Of a DNA stretch of 64,000 nucleotides, positions 35,521-47,559 are shown one piece after another. The first letter of the stretch is position 1. The number at the start of each line of letters is the position of its first letter. The notes beneath the pieces are model-generated. The model had not been told where the DNA came from, ran no database searches, and saw only the letters and a list, made by a program, of their open reading frames with translations. A program made the position numbers and the translations under genes. Source of the stretch: Prostheceraeus crozeri (lineage: Eukaryota > Platyhelminthes > Polycladida > Euryleptidae); contig CAJQUW010005245.1 of assembly GCA_907163375.1 (NCBI GenBank), positions 186,001 through 250,000 of the forward strand. The letters run 5' to 3'.

Positions 35521-35691
35521 CAGATCTTTCTGCTCCTTCGCCATTTGCTTGGCGATTTTGAGGAATATTCTTCATCGATTAGTCAATTTCTACAGGTTTT
35601 GGACAAATTCGGAAAATTGGGAAGATTAACCCTCAAGCGTTGTATTTTCTGTTTTTTCATTATCATTTATATATACATATTATCATATATC

Positions 35692-35887
35692 TCCGTGGCA
35701 CAGTGGTTAAGTGCTTAGCCTAGCGATCTTTTGGTCCAGCGGTCGAGCCCCGAAGGTGTCATTGGTAGTCGGCAGGAAGGGCATCCGGACTAAAAAAGTG
35801 CTACAACGCTCCATAAGTCTGACTTTGTCAGCACCGTCCAAGCCCCAAGTATGGGGAGTAGTGGCGTAAAAGCTTCATTTCATACAT
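35692..35887 (+). mobile_element. tRNA-derived SINE, family 1, with 15-bp target duplication
   Basis: The 15-mer atattatcatatatc flanks the insertion (35677-35691 and 35888-35902). The body holds tccgtggcacagtggttaag (A box), ggtcgagccccgaagg (B box), aggaagggcatccggacta, gtcagcaccgtccaagcccc and gtggcgtaaaagcttcattt. This is the best reference copy of the family here. Confidence 0.93.
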
Positions 35888-35902
35888 ATATTATCATATA
35901 TC

Positions 35903-36555
35903 ATTTACAAAGATCGGCAATGATAAAACGATATCATTTTATTCAGAGGAAAAATGATATCATCAAAAAATTTTGTTCCATTATATTTTCTAATCACAGA
36001 TTCTTCGCATTTTGTATTGAAGCAAATTTAGTCTTTTTCGTTTGTTCTACCCATGTCCTTCCGCACTGCTTGATTCATGTAGCGAAAAGCAACCGACTAT
36101 TGTCTGTCCATCACACAAATTGTCAAACAACTTATTAATAACACTGTCTTGATGTTTTTACAGTCTTGACTGTAATCTAAATATTTTTAGCCTTTTTTCG
36201 TACTTTAGATACTGTTGGCCCAACCAACTGCATATTGTAGGCATATTTGTAATTCGAGTGTATAAAGCTTAAATCAAAACTTGCGATGTCTAATGTATAG
36301 GCCATAGGCCCTACCTAACTTTTGATATACAAGAAGTTTTGTATGACTAAACTGCTTTCTTCGGTCTTCCATTATTTGGAATATATCGATGCCGCATGCA
36401 ATCTAATTTTAATTTCATTGCCAAGAGCAGTAAAAGTAGCAGTAACATGATAGCAGTGTAAATCGAAAAGTTTCGTATTTTAAAAATACAATGATGTCAT
36501 TGCCTATCATAGAATCATTTAGGATCCTTTGTATAATGACGGTTTTTTACGGATT
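35903..36555. other. No recognisable feature
   Basis: AT-rich DNA between two SINE copies. Confidence 0.4.
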
Positions 36556-36645
36556 TTACGTCACTTTTTACCCCTACTGGGGCCTTGGACGGTGCTGACT
36601 GAAGTCAGACTTTGTTTGGAGCGTTGTGGTGCTTTGTAGTCCGGC
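36556..36645 (-). mobile_element. tRNA-derived SINE, family 1, 3' fragment
   Basis: On the minus strand: the core gtcagcaccgtccaaggccc, then gggtaaaaagtgacgta. The tRNA-like head is absent, so the copy is 5'-truncated. Confidence 0.75.
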
Positions 36646-36874
36646 GGTTATCATGCGACGTTATCGAAGGCGCTCAAAATACTAACTTATTCCTTTATTT
36701 TTATGTTCTTTGCATTCAGTTGCCCAAGTGTGATATTTCTGAGGCATTCAATAAAGTCTGATATCAGGGATTTCTGAGGAAGCTTGCGTTGTTGATCAAC
36801 TCCATCAACTTCTTCTTTCTTTATTGACCGGTAGATATCTGTCTTCTTAGATGGCCAAAAGACTACACCTAACT

Positions 36875-37375
36875 TGTCAATGTAGGAGTTCCTCATGCGT
36901 CAATTTTGGGTCACTCTTTGTCTGCTGTACATCAATGAACTCCGACAGTGCCTGGTGAGTAAACTGGTGATATATGCGAACGACACGATACTCTTCAATT
37001 CCAATGAGCGTCTAATAAGGAGCACCCACCAACGTTAGTGATTATGTGACGTTCTTAATAAAGACTTACGTAGGTTCTCCGAATGGTTTGTTTCTTTCAA
37101 TCCCTCGAAAACTCAGAGTATTCTGTACTCACGACTTAAGAAAAATGATGACCAACATGGCACTAAGATGTCAGATAATGGAATCAGAAAATAAGATTCT
37201 ATCTCAATCCCTGGATTTGCGGTTACTTACGTCTTGTCATGGAACCACACTCGTGCAGTCTCTATCCGTTAGACGCGATGTTGCTTTACTCAGTCTCTTC
37301 TGCAGATTCTACTTCGGTGGAAGCAGCTCTACAGATAATGGGTGCGTACTCAAACCTAAGATTGATCGCTGATTA
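36875..37375 (+). pseudogene. LINE RT fragment, jockey/I/CR1-like type
   Basis: Plus-strand translation gives NVGVPHASILG (RT block VPQGSILGP) then, after a shift, LLYINELRQCLVSKLVIYAN with DTILFNS, corresponding to the FADDT box with D changed to N. After another shift comes FSEWFVSFNPSKTQSILYSR, the W.v.FN..KT block. This is a different LINE lineage from the RTE-like fragments. Frameshifted and missing both ends. Confidence 0.68.
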
Positions 37376-38231
37376 ACGAAGGCTTTTTTTGACCCAGTGA
37401 TATTATTCTTTTTTATTTTAATTAAAATTCATTTCCTTGCCGTAGCGATTATAATTTTCTTTTCCAGTATTCAAAGCAAATTCAAGCATAATTTTGAATA
37501 TTGTTTTAATAATAATGCATTTGCATGATAATTTTCCAAGCATAATCCATATTGTTAGTATATTTCAAAATCTAGACAAAGCAAATTTCCTTGCAAGATG
37601 CTATTCATCTTGTTACTTACCATTCATTGTTTTCATAGATTGCGGATTATGCAATATCTACGGATCTCTATTGTGTTTATTACACATTATGTCATTCTAC
37701 ATTATGACCCTCAAGTCACAGCAACTTGTATTTGTTTACACATAATTTAATCACATTAATCATTTTCTCTGTGTATGTATATGGGTTGGTACTTAACATT
37801 GCTGAACATTGTCATAGCTGATGTCAGTTGCATCTTTAACAGAACACTAACGAATTGAAATCATACATGCATTTTCATACATTGTACTGTTTTGAGCATC
37901 AACAGATTGCAGGTTTCTACTCATCCTGCTGATTTATGTCATGCTTAAGTAAAAGCGAAAGGATTTCTGTGATGATATGGAATGCTTCATAAGCTTCGTT
38001 TTTCATATTGATTCTTTGTTAGGTGGAACAATTCACAAGCGAAGCATTTTTTAATAGCCATATTGTACCTCAGGAAGATTTGGTCAATTTCTCCACTCGT
38101 TTAACTAGTGCCCGACTACGTTGCACTTATTCTCTCCCCCAGTCATAAGGAGTAGCTTGCATGGGCCTCATTCACTAGAAAATCAAGAAACTTCATTTTT
38201 TGGCATGTACAAAATTGACAACTTTTCTTGA
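37376..38231. other. No recognisable feature
   Basis: AT-rich; short frames only. Confidence 0.4.
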
Positions 38232-38405
38232 TTCCCGGCGTTGTGGCCTTGTGGTAGAATGTTCGCTCTGCGTCCGGGAGACTGGTTTCAAATCTAGGTC
38301 GTGTCAGACCTAAGACTTTTAAAATAGGTGCACTCTGCATTCTTGCCAAACACTCGAGAGTGGGATGAACAGAACTCAGTCACATGGAAGAGGGGCGTAT
38401 CGCCA
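38232..38405 (+). mobile_element. Probable tRNA-Gly-derived SINE, family 3
   Basis: The head gttgtggccttgtggtagaa (A box) followed by ctggtttcaaatctagg (B box) resembles a tRNA-Gly body (ggttcagtggtagaattctc type). It is followed by an unrelated segment gaacagaactcagtcacatg and gaggggcgtatcgcc. One copy only in this window, so the SINE call is inference. As a tRNA gene its acceptor stem does not pair convincingly. Confidence 0.55.
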
Positions 38406-39049
38406 AATGCGTTTCCGAGTATAAACAAGGAACATTCATATTTTTCTTTATTCAATCAATTAAATAAGTGAACCCTCGGCAATATTTCGAAGCGCAGATG
38501 ATCAACTTATTCCTAGTAAGTAGTAATTGTTGGAAAATGTTTATTAACGTACAGAACCATCCATTCAATTCAAGAAACCTTGAAAATATTGTTTGGCATC
38601 TTACCTTCACTAGATAATAATAATCCTGTATATTTGATACCATGATGTCATTTGCCTTACTCCAAAAATTGTGAATGCGGAAATTCTTTGATTTCAATTT
38701 ATTCCATGACATAACATATCACCGCTTGAAAGCGCTTACTTCGTCTCCTCGCAATGAAAAAATGGTCTTTTCCCGTACAAAAAGTAATTATCCTGTTCCT
38801 TATCGATAATATTATCCATAAAAAGTTGACCTAACTAGGCTGAACCCTCAATTCTGAGAAATAGGTGAGGTGTCAAAGAAGAAATGTTAAGATCTCTTTG
38901 TTCATTTGTGAGTAGCTGCACTGATCATTGCTAGACACCGACATCTGAACTGAATATTTTTTCTCTTTATGTGCCCATAGGTAAAGACCTTTCAATAATG
39001 GAAAATTCATGAGTTTTGATGCTGACGCTTCGTCCGTATTTTATTTAGG
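38406..39049. other. No recognisable feature
   Basis: AT-rich DNA leading into a PLE. Confidence 0.4.
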
Positions 39050-39663
39050 CATGAAACGGAACTGGTGGTAAAGTGACATGGTGGATTGTCCACCATGTGA
39101 AAAAAATTTGCTACATTTACCCACGTAGACTGCTCCGCAAAGAAATTTGTACACCATGTTATGTCGATAGGGTAAAGGAGTCTGGTCTTTGGGTGCATTC
39201 GGACATAGGCGACGTGTTGTGAAAGCCAAGGATAACTTGAGCTGATAAAAAGTGCTTCCCACAGTCTTAACGATTTTGTTCTAGGTGTGAGTACCTTCTG
39301 TACTTTTTTTCTTGCCGTCATCAAGTGGCTTAAACCTCAACTGTGTGTCCAAAAGGAGAGCATATTTTCTACGATATTATTACTATCGTATGACTTTTCA
39401 TTAATCATTTTATTTGTTGCTTTAATATTATCACGACCCTGTTATTTATGCAATTTTTGGGTTAATTTCTTATTTATCTGGTTTTTATATTTTCTCATCA
39501 TTTTGCAACTGACACTTGTAGCATATTTCATAACCCTTGTCATGGTTATTTTTGCAAAATGATTAATGTAAAATTCATTTGTCTGTCCGCATGACGCAGT
39601 TGGATCGATTTTCCATTAGTGGTCAATCCACCATGTCACTCTATCACCAGTTCCGTGTTATGA
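39050..39663 (-). mobile_element. PLE fragment with short inverted arms
   Basis: Arms of about 45 bases at 39050-39094 and 39618-39663 are reverse complements at about eight bases in ten (cggaactggtg, gtgacatggtggattg). Between them, on the minus strand, is TRRLCPNAPKDQTPLPYRHN followed by MVYKFLCGAVYVGKCSKFF. This matches the entry of a PLE GIY-YIG domain (VYKF.C....YVG). The endonuclease then stops abruptly at the arm, so its C-terminal half is deleted. No RT core is recognisable. Confidence 0.62.
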
Positions 39664-40001
39664 ATACTTTTTCCATGTAAGTATTTCTTAAGTGAATCAC
39701 TATGTAATAAATTATAAATTCACTAATATACATAGATTTCCCTACAACAATTGTACATTTTAATCACTTTTTATTTTTGTATATTTTTGTTGATTACTTT
39801 GTAAACAAATAACCCTGCAATGTATGCAAAAGTTAAAACTATAAGTGATCAGCTGATCAGTTGTCAATATAATTGTGGTTAGGAACAATTAAAGTTCAAA
39901 TCACACAATAACATCTGTCTATATTTTATGAATAGATTTAATTCAAGAATTGTTATTAGCAAATTAGTGAAATTGTGAAGGTTATCATCGAATTTCACTT
40001 C

Positions 40002-40373
40002 AAAACACTACTGACAAGTTGTCCAAACTAGTGCGCCTGCAATAATTAATAAATGCTGCTTTTTGCAAAACTGTGTAAATAGAATAATTATATATTGAGT
40101 TGAATCCTCAGTTGAAAAATGGTACCATCTCATTTTTAACCGGGCATGGCTGCAACGTTAAATGGGGAGTCGTATCGATGTTGAGAGATGTGAACTAGGC
40201 CTGCTGATGATTCCTCATTTTGGATGAAATAGCAACTATTCAGGTCTGTTCTCATTTTTCAACTGAGGATGCAACTCAATATTTAACTGTTCTATTTGCA
40301 TTGATTATTGATTACCAGCATTCATTGATTATTCCAGGCGCACGAACTTAGGCGACATGTCAGTAGTGTGTTT
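40002..40373. repeat. 370-bp foldback element with ~120-bp arms
   Basis: Left arm 40002-40121 and right arm 40253-40373 pair along their whole length with scattered mismatches. Matching words: aaacac.actactgac, gtgcgcctg.aataat, aaatagaa, atattgagttg and atcctcagttgaaaaatg. The loop of about 130 bases encodes nothing. Probably a foldback MITE; no target duplication resolved. Confidence 0.78.
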
Positions 40374-43134
40374 AACTTAATATTTAATCAATGCCCGTCG
40401 AAATTCCACTTTGTATGCTAATTTCGTATCTTAAATATGAAGCATGGTAGATACTCGTAGGCCAAAGGTGTCCATTGGACTCCACCTCAGGTCTCGGAGG
40501 TTGTGAAAATCCATTTAAAAAGTTTTACTTTCAGATGAAAAATGATTCTGTGCATGTCAATGACGATGCATCATCCGTGAAAGTTACTTCGTGAAGCTTC
40601 GTGAATGCAAGTTGCGATAGAAAATACTTACGCACTTGATCTCGTTTTGGCATGAATCAATGACCAAAATGAAGGCAATCACTGAATTCGTACTTTGACA
40701 CCAGAAATAGACTGTTATCTAAGTTTTCAGAGCAGTAGTTGCTGAAATCTTCACAGCTGTTTTGAGAGTCTAACACTAATCATTATGGCTCTGTAGACCT
40801 GTTTCCGATAAAGGTAAATGAGATTCAGATGATGAGCAAATGTAAGGGCCCTGTTGTAAAGAGTAAATGAAATTAAAAAATACTAACTATTTGAGAATAT
40901 GTTGTAGCAGTAAATACTGTGAAGCTGTTTCCTAATACTGCTGATATTGTGTCAAATGTTACTGATTATAATACACCATATTTTCGCACATGTTTAACAA
41001 GAAGGCTGATGGACTCTCAAAAGATAAAATATATCAATCATGTGCACAAAAAACATCATTGTCTTACTTAAAGTCAACTTTCCCAATGTTTTGATATCGA
41101 TTTAGGCAAGTAAGCTAAGAATTAGCGAAAGGGTGCCAATCGGGTCTCAAGGGGTTGCAAAGAAGCTCAGTTTTCAAGGGGTTAATGTGTTGATGACAGA
41201 CCTACAGCGAAAATACCTCCCACCTATAGGCAGGGTTTCAGCTGCTTTTTAATGAAAAAGCATTTCAACATGTAGTTGTTTATTCAATTAATCATTAAAA
41301 AGTTTATTTTTGCATATTTTGATATATGTTTTTGTTGTTTAAAGTGAAGTAACTGCAATGCATGTAATCCGCCGCCTGGCATTTATCATTCATGTGGATT
41401 GATCTTTCAAGATTCTTGAGGTGTCTTACTTATATTGTTATAATTTTCGTTGTCAGAAATAAGTTAAGAGATCCAACATCAATGTGACACATTTTGGGTC
41501 TCAGAATTCCGTTTGTAGCTATTCTAAAAAGTTAATTCGGTACAACGGGTACATACAATAATTTGAAAAGAACTTTCCTACAGTACATAAATGTCAAAAA
41601 GTTGATAACGGTCGGTGACGCGATTCTAATAGTTCGCGAACACGAAAGGGATAACTCGCAAGGTTTGTCTTTGGAATCCAGTGACCGCGCACTTTATATC
41701 TCACATGTCTGTTTTCATCCCACAGTTTGTCTAAATGAAGATAACAGTGACCGCAGCTCCCATTTGCGATTCACTGAACGTCCAATGACCCAATTCTACC
41801 TCAATCCTACCATCCGACCTGAAAGCAATATCTTATCGCAATTATCCCTTCCACCCTCACATTTTCAGTCTGACAAAGACGCAATTCTACAAGATCCGTT
41901 TCCAATCAAAATAAGTTTGACCTGATATGTGAAAGAGCTAAATTCAGAAATGATAAATTCCTATAGTATGGCAATTACAAGTATTGGAATTCAATCACAC
42001 TGGTTTAGAATGAAATGATTCATTTGAGGTGGAATAATCGATAGGGAAATAAAATAATATCTTCTACAATCGCAATAAAAAAAAATATCCGCTCCCTTTA
42101 TGAGCCAATTGTATATTGTTATGACACGGGTTTTAACAGTAGTTTCAAGCGTATGAATAAATTCTATTGAGAAATCGCTTGTGTGCATATTGACGTCATT
42201 ATGTTTAAGAGAGGCATGAACCGATAAACGTACTTTTGGAGTCTTTAAGCCTAAGGCTTCTATTGTGTTCTTGAAAGCGAATATTGAAAAGCCTATTGAT
42301 AGGACCAATGTAAGTGTCACCGTAGATGTTACAGAGGAATCGATATACTACGTATCTGTCATTGCAATTGTAGTAAGTTGGAAGTATGCGAAGTATATCT
42401 TTTACAATTCTCAGTCATTTTGCCTTTCGAGATTAAATGAATGAAATGTCCCCAATCTTACTATGAAATGACATGCGAGCAACTTGAGAAATGAGGAATT
42501 ACCTTAGTGCAATTTCATGGTGGTTGTCAGTCATCATAGGTAGCTAGCCACATTTCAACAAGTATGCCATTTATGCAAGGTAAGCCAGGGCGACACGACA
42601 GCAATAGGTGTAAAGTAAAAAATCCTCATTGCAAAGTTTGAGCCGACCACTAAAATGTAATTCCTTGTTTCAAAACTTAAGTTCTTCAGACCCACCACTT
42701 CACAGTCAGTGGTTTCACCATGTAGTTTTACCTTCCTTTCTGCTGTCATGTATTCGTATTGTGCTCAAAGTATTTTGTGTACCTCGCAGTGTGTGACAGG
42801 TGAATATAGTGAAAACTCGCACACCGTGATCATCTAGGTCAGGGGGTGTGCGAATGCGAGAATGCAGTTTTATTCAACTATATAGGTCTACATCATGGCA
42901 TTATTATCCAAGTATATTTTCCCTAGTCTAAAGAGGTACTTGACTTCTCTTGATATAAAAGATCGAATTACGTACTATATTTTGTAAGAAATATATTTAG
43001 TTCCCCAATCAACCAAAGTGCTAAAATAAGATTAAATATGACTTCTGCATCTGCGATACATGTGGCAAATTTAAAGATAAATGAATTTGTTTAAATTGAA
43101 GCTTGACTATTAAAAATTTGAAGCTAAGAAGTAG
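40374..43134. other. No firm feature
   Basis: Contains a 120-codon frame at 41563-41925 that is less AT-biased than its surroundings but has no recognisable domain. No repeats of the families above. Confidence 0.4.
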
Positions 43135-43350
43135 GTGGCAAGAAAGCTCAGTTGGATAAGAGCCGAGCTCCGGAACGGAAATGCAGAAGGTCCAAGGTTC
43201 GAGTATGTCCGCCTTGAGAAGTACCGCCGGTCTCACCAGAGGTAACTAACCTTAGCCTGGTAAGAGTTGCGAGCACTCTACACTTGTGAGTGTGTGAAGA
43301 CTGCCAACCCTAGCAGACTAACTTGGCTTCGTGCATCGGGTGGAACAGGT
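43135..43350 (+). mobile_element. Probable tRNA-derived SINE, family 4
   Basis: A tRNA-like head aagctcagttggataagagc (A box) and aaggttcgagtatgtcc (B box) is followed by a GC-richer tail (gccggtctcaccagaggtaa, cactctacacttgtgagtgt, ttggcttcgtgcatcgggtg). The spacing between boxes is larger than in a normal tRNA. Single copy in the window, so the call is by analogy. Confidence 0.5.
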
Positions 43351-44984
43351 ATGAATAAAAAAGCAAGTGTGGATCTTATTGTAGAGCTAGTGTGATTCTA
43401 CTTTCAGTCATTGAATAGTGGTATATGCAAGTAAAGGTATGGATAAGGGATGACATCAATTTTATGTCTGTGCGATAGCAACAGAATTTTATGTTCAATT
43501 GTTTTGTGCAATTCATAATATGCATCAATTGATGCGTGTTATCAGTGGTAGTGTGAAATATTGAGAAAATCATAATTATGTTTTAGCTAAAAGACGAAAA
43601 TCAATCAGTTATTATTGTAGCATATTGCATGAAATGGAAACATTTTGAATTTAAAATGTGACAAATATTAGCTAATGAAATTCAAACGAAAGAATGCATC
43701 AGTTCATTTTACTATTCTAATATATCTCTTGCGACATTGAGAAGCTGATTTGATTTACTCTCTGCAAGATTTGCTTCTGATTTTATCAGAAGTCTTCCTT
43801 GGCAATCTTATACGAAAACCACGTGATATTTTCGTATGAATATTCGATCTGCGATTCAATTAAGAGAATGAAAGTCTGTCTACCTCTGCAAATGTCTCAG
43901 CCTATCATCATCGTCTCAGAGTATTGAAAATATTCGCCAGATAACAATCTTTGGCGAAGATTCCTCACTTTTCACATGTTTCAGCATACATGTCAGTCAA
44001 GGAGTTCGTAGATAATGATAATGGTTTGAGAGAAATGCTGCGCGTTGCCAAGCCAATCGCTATTATTATGTTGCAAAATTGGAGTTGGAGAAATCAGGTA
44101 CATCTCACAACTATTATTTTTATCACAAAATATCCTGAAATAGAGTCGTTTTATGAATTATGCTTCGAATTCAATCTGTGGGAGTTGATGAAGAAAATGT
44201 CAAAATTTGGTCAAACCACTCCATGTCTTCTAATTCCGAAGTCACGTAATACTGAATCGTCTGAGGCGATTTCATTTCGATAATGAAGGAGAACCACTTC
44301 TGAAGCAAGTCAACATCGAGGGAAGAAAAATGGAAATGAAAAAACGTGGAGAGTTGCATTACATGGAAAATGTGTTATACTAGACGTTCCAAAATTGCTG
44401 CGAGATCCCAGTGTTGCCGTAATTCCATTTTTTTTAAAAATTCTTAAGATTCTCGATGCTTTGATATTTTTGTTTTATCCGCAATTTCCTAAAATATTTT
44501 ATTATCAATGATCACACTTTTTATAATCGCGTTCCTCATTTTTATCAGTCGGTCATCTAAAAGTGTCATCACATAGGCTGTAACCGATGGTTGTGAATTG
44601 TTGCAGAATTTCTTCTGATTACTTTCGCTGACATGAATGCCTTGAGTATCAATAATAAAAGATAGAAATTCAAACCCTTATCCAGTGCCTGAGGGAGCGA
44701 GGGGGCAGCAGGTTTTACAAGTCCTGTAATTACCGCGCCAAAATTTCAAACGTTCATAATATGCACATGATAGACCTGGAAAACAGGGAATACCTGAGAA
44801 ACCTAGGAAAATTTGAAAATTCAGAGTTGAGGAATAGAATTCTGAATAGGCATAAAATAAAATGATGAAGACTGTACTTTTTCAATAGAAATTTTCACCA
44901 TCCGCTTTACTTTTCTAAGATAAGACGGATTGATGCAATCTTTTATCATATTGTTCTGACCATCGATTTAGAAGCATTTGTCAG
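43351..44984. other. No recognisable feature
   Basis: The 110-codon frame at 43951-44283 has no known domain. Otherwise AT-rich. Confidence 0.4.
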
Positions 44985-45207
44985 ACCTTTATTTCATAAT
45001 ATGCGATGGACTATGCTGAATGACGACGAGAGGAGACTGGAGGCATTCGAGATGAAGACGTTAACAAGAGTATTTCAGTTCCACTGGTCATCACACACAT
45101 CAAATGCGTCTGTCCTACAGATGAGCGGAACCAAGACAGCACTGTTGTCGTCCATCAAGAAGAGGAAGCTTCACACTTTACGTAGAGCAGCATCATTGTA
45201 CGAGTAG
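44985..45207 (+). pseudogene. LINE ORF2 post-RT fragment
   Basis: A 68-codon frame contains DERRLEAFEMKTLTRVFQFH then SSIKKRKLHTLRRAASLYE. This corresponds to the R.L.AFD.KCLRRIL.I.W...I.KRRLR.FGH block of RTE-like LINEs. Truncated both sides; it abuts the foldback at 45228. Confidence 0.65.
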
Positions 45208-45227
45208 AGGACAATTATAACCGTGCC

Positions 45228-45998
45228 TGTGTACTCTTCCAATTTTCCCGGAAGTTGTACAATTTTTTGGGTTTTTTCGGAAAATTGTAAGATTTTTCGA
45301 TGATTTTTTTGATTTTTCAGCCAATCGCACGAGTTTTCATCGATTTTATATAATTGTAAGAATTTTTCGAAATTGATGTGTTCGATTGTGGTAAGGAATT
45401 TTTGTTATTGAATAAATCACTTTCTTATTACATATTTGAGGTGTGAGTTTCAGTCAAACGCATTTTAACAATGCAGTTGCTTCTCAGAAATCATAAGTTG
45501 TGGCCGTCCAAGGCGTCAACATAGGCCTATCCACATTAAAAGCCAGAAAGTCAGGCCATACAAAGGTGTGATAAAGATCCTAACTGAACTCGTATTTGTT
45601 AGGAATGAAAGTACTTGCACGCTTGATTCATTGCTGGTCCTGAAGGGACGACCTGAACCCTTCAATCCAGGGAAAAATACAGCGATAAAGAAATTAAACG
45701 ACTGAAATCAAGTTATACAAAGGAAGTGCAGGAACGCAGTTGCATTGCAATTTCCGCTTCTTGTTTTATTTTTCTATTGTTACGTTTTGTTTTCATTGCA
45801 TTATACACTTTTTAGATTATTATGTTTGCTTTTAGTGCAACAATGCACAAGGAGTAGGGAATTGCAGGGAATTGAGTAGGGAACATACAATTTCATTGAA
45901 ATTATAGACAATTTTGAATTGTACGATTTTTTACGATTTTTAAGGGTTTTTGTACGATTTTTCCGGAAATATTGTATGATTTTTGAATTTTGAAGGTA
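45228..45998. mobile_element. Foldback-like element with cctgtgtac ends and subterminal repeats
   Basis: Begins cctgtgtac and ends gtacacagg. Next to each end are T-rich direct repeats of the type gtacaattttt / ttttcggaaaattgtaag (left, to about 45395) and tgtacgattttt / tttttccggaaatattgta (right, from about 45905). They have the same orientation on both sides. No target duplication found, so the boundary is less sure than for the hAT element. The interior has no recognised gene. Confidence 0.45.
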
Positions 45999-47416
45999 CA
46001 CAGGTATGGGAATGAGAGAGGCAGCATCAATTGGTATTCGGGGTGTGTGCGTTGGACGGGACAATCGTTCATCAGTTTGACTCGATACGCGAGTAACAGG
46101 TCGGCTTTCAAGCAACTCGTGACAGTGATCTCGGCCAACCCTCGAAGCGATGACGGTGGATGATGAAATAGAGGATATTTCATAAAAATGGTGACATCGA
46201 CGTACACCGTCACTATCTATTATCAAAACGTGTGTGACGGATTCTGAATGGTCATAACATGCATCAAGGCATCTGGAAAGCGCATCTCAAGGAATTGAAA
46301 TGTCTACTGTAACTGTAGCACAGAAATGATTTGGCATTATATCAAAACAATTAAATCAGCAGGATGTTCTATAAATATTAGTCTCCAACAGAAATTCTGC
46401 TACCATCAGTGTACTCTATTGATCAGTTGTAATAAAGAAAAATCAATGGACTAAATCAAACAGTCCTTCACAACAAACTTATCATGAGATCGGGAATTTC
46501 ATTTGTTCTTCATCATAACGGAACAGTAGAGAATGTTGTTGATTTTTGAAAATATTCAATTGGTGACTTATGTTAACAGAACACCCTGTCGACTTATGCA
46601 AACACCCTCTTTGATGCAAATCCATTCTACTTGTTCCATTTGCTTTGAAATGTAATGTGAATTATACCAATTACCCGAACCGGGAGATTTCAGAAAGTGT
46701 ATGATTTATATCTTCTCAAAAAATTCTGATATAACAAATTCGAAAGAATGTCAGTTTGCCTTGATGCATTATTCCTCTTATGATACAATGCTGGAAAAAA
46801 TGTAACGCTTCGCAATGATAACTGCAAAATTTGAAAGCAGAAATGTCACTCAAAATGATAGGCATTTCAAAAGATCAGATGTTGCTAATCACTGAGTTCA
46901 TCTTTGTTGTTAATACTGAGTCGTAGAGATCTTGTTGCCATTGCCTCTCTGAAACATCGGTTAATGGTTTCGGAATGTCGGTTTTGTTTGAGTTGCATAA
47001 TTGAGGATTTCTGAATAACTGACAACTGCTTCTTTTTGAGGTGTTCTGATAGTTCGTTCATTGTTCGTTCATGATTTTCTTGTTTAAGACCATTTGTTGA
47101 GTGACATATTTATGTGTCATTCTGATGGGAAAACAGTGATAATTCCATGGTATTCTATGTTTGACGCAATTCGAAATAGAAGTCAGTTCGTAATTCGAGA
47201 ATTCTTAAATCAATTTAAATATGAAGTTAAAGTGGAATTGGATTTAAATTAAATTCATTTTGAAAAATTGCGCAGCCTTTGATATTTCTAATTTTCAGTG
47301 TATTGTTTAGCTTTTCTTGCATTTTTTTCATTGCGCTTCCTAATTTTTGTGCTTGATGCTGCTAAAATAACCGCGCATTTTTGCGCTTGTTTGTAATAGG
47401 TTGAATGCATGTTTCG
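45999..47416. other. No recognisable feature
   Basis: AT-rich DNA; frames at 45801-46226 are partly over the T-rich repeats. Confidence 0.4.
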
Positions 47417-47547
47417 GCCTGTTGGATCTCATCACTCGTGGCTAGGTTTGAACCAGCGACATTGAAGCTAGAGGACGTGTAATCATATCCTCTAACCACA
47501 AGGCCACTGAACCATCTGCACAGAGCGTGAATTAGCCAGGAAGGCAC
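47417..47547 (-). mobile_element. tRNA-derived SINE, family 2, copy 2
   Basis: The minus strand reads gtgccttcctggctaattc, gtggccttgtggttagagga (A box), cacgtcctctagcttc, gtcgctggttcaaacc (B box), gatgagatccaac. It is colinear with 33675-33801. Confidence 0.78.
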
Positions 47548-47559
47548 TTTTTTAACAGG

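Noticed and set aside
39287-39562. 91-codon hydrophobic frame resembling a membrane protein
   Set aside because: T-rich DNA gives Phe/Leu/Ile-rich translations automatically, and it overlaps a PLE on the other strand.
41563-41925. 120-codon frame with fairly balanced composition
   Set aside because: No domain, splice context or homologue recognised; kept only as a note in the surrounding block.
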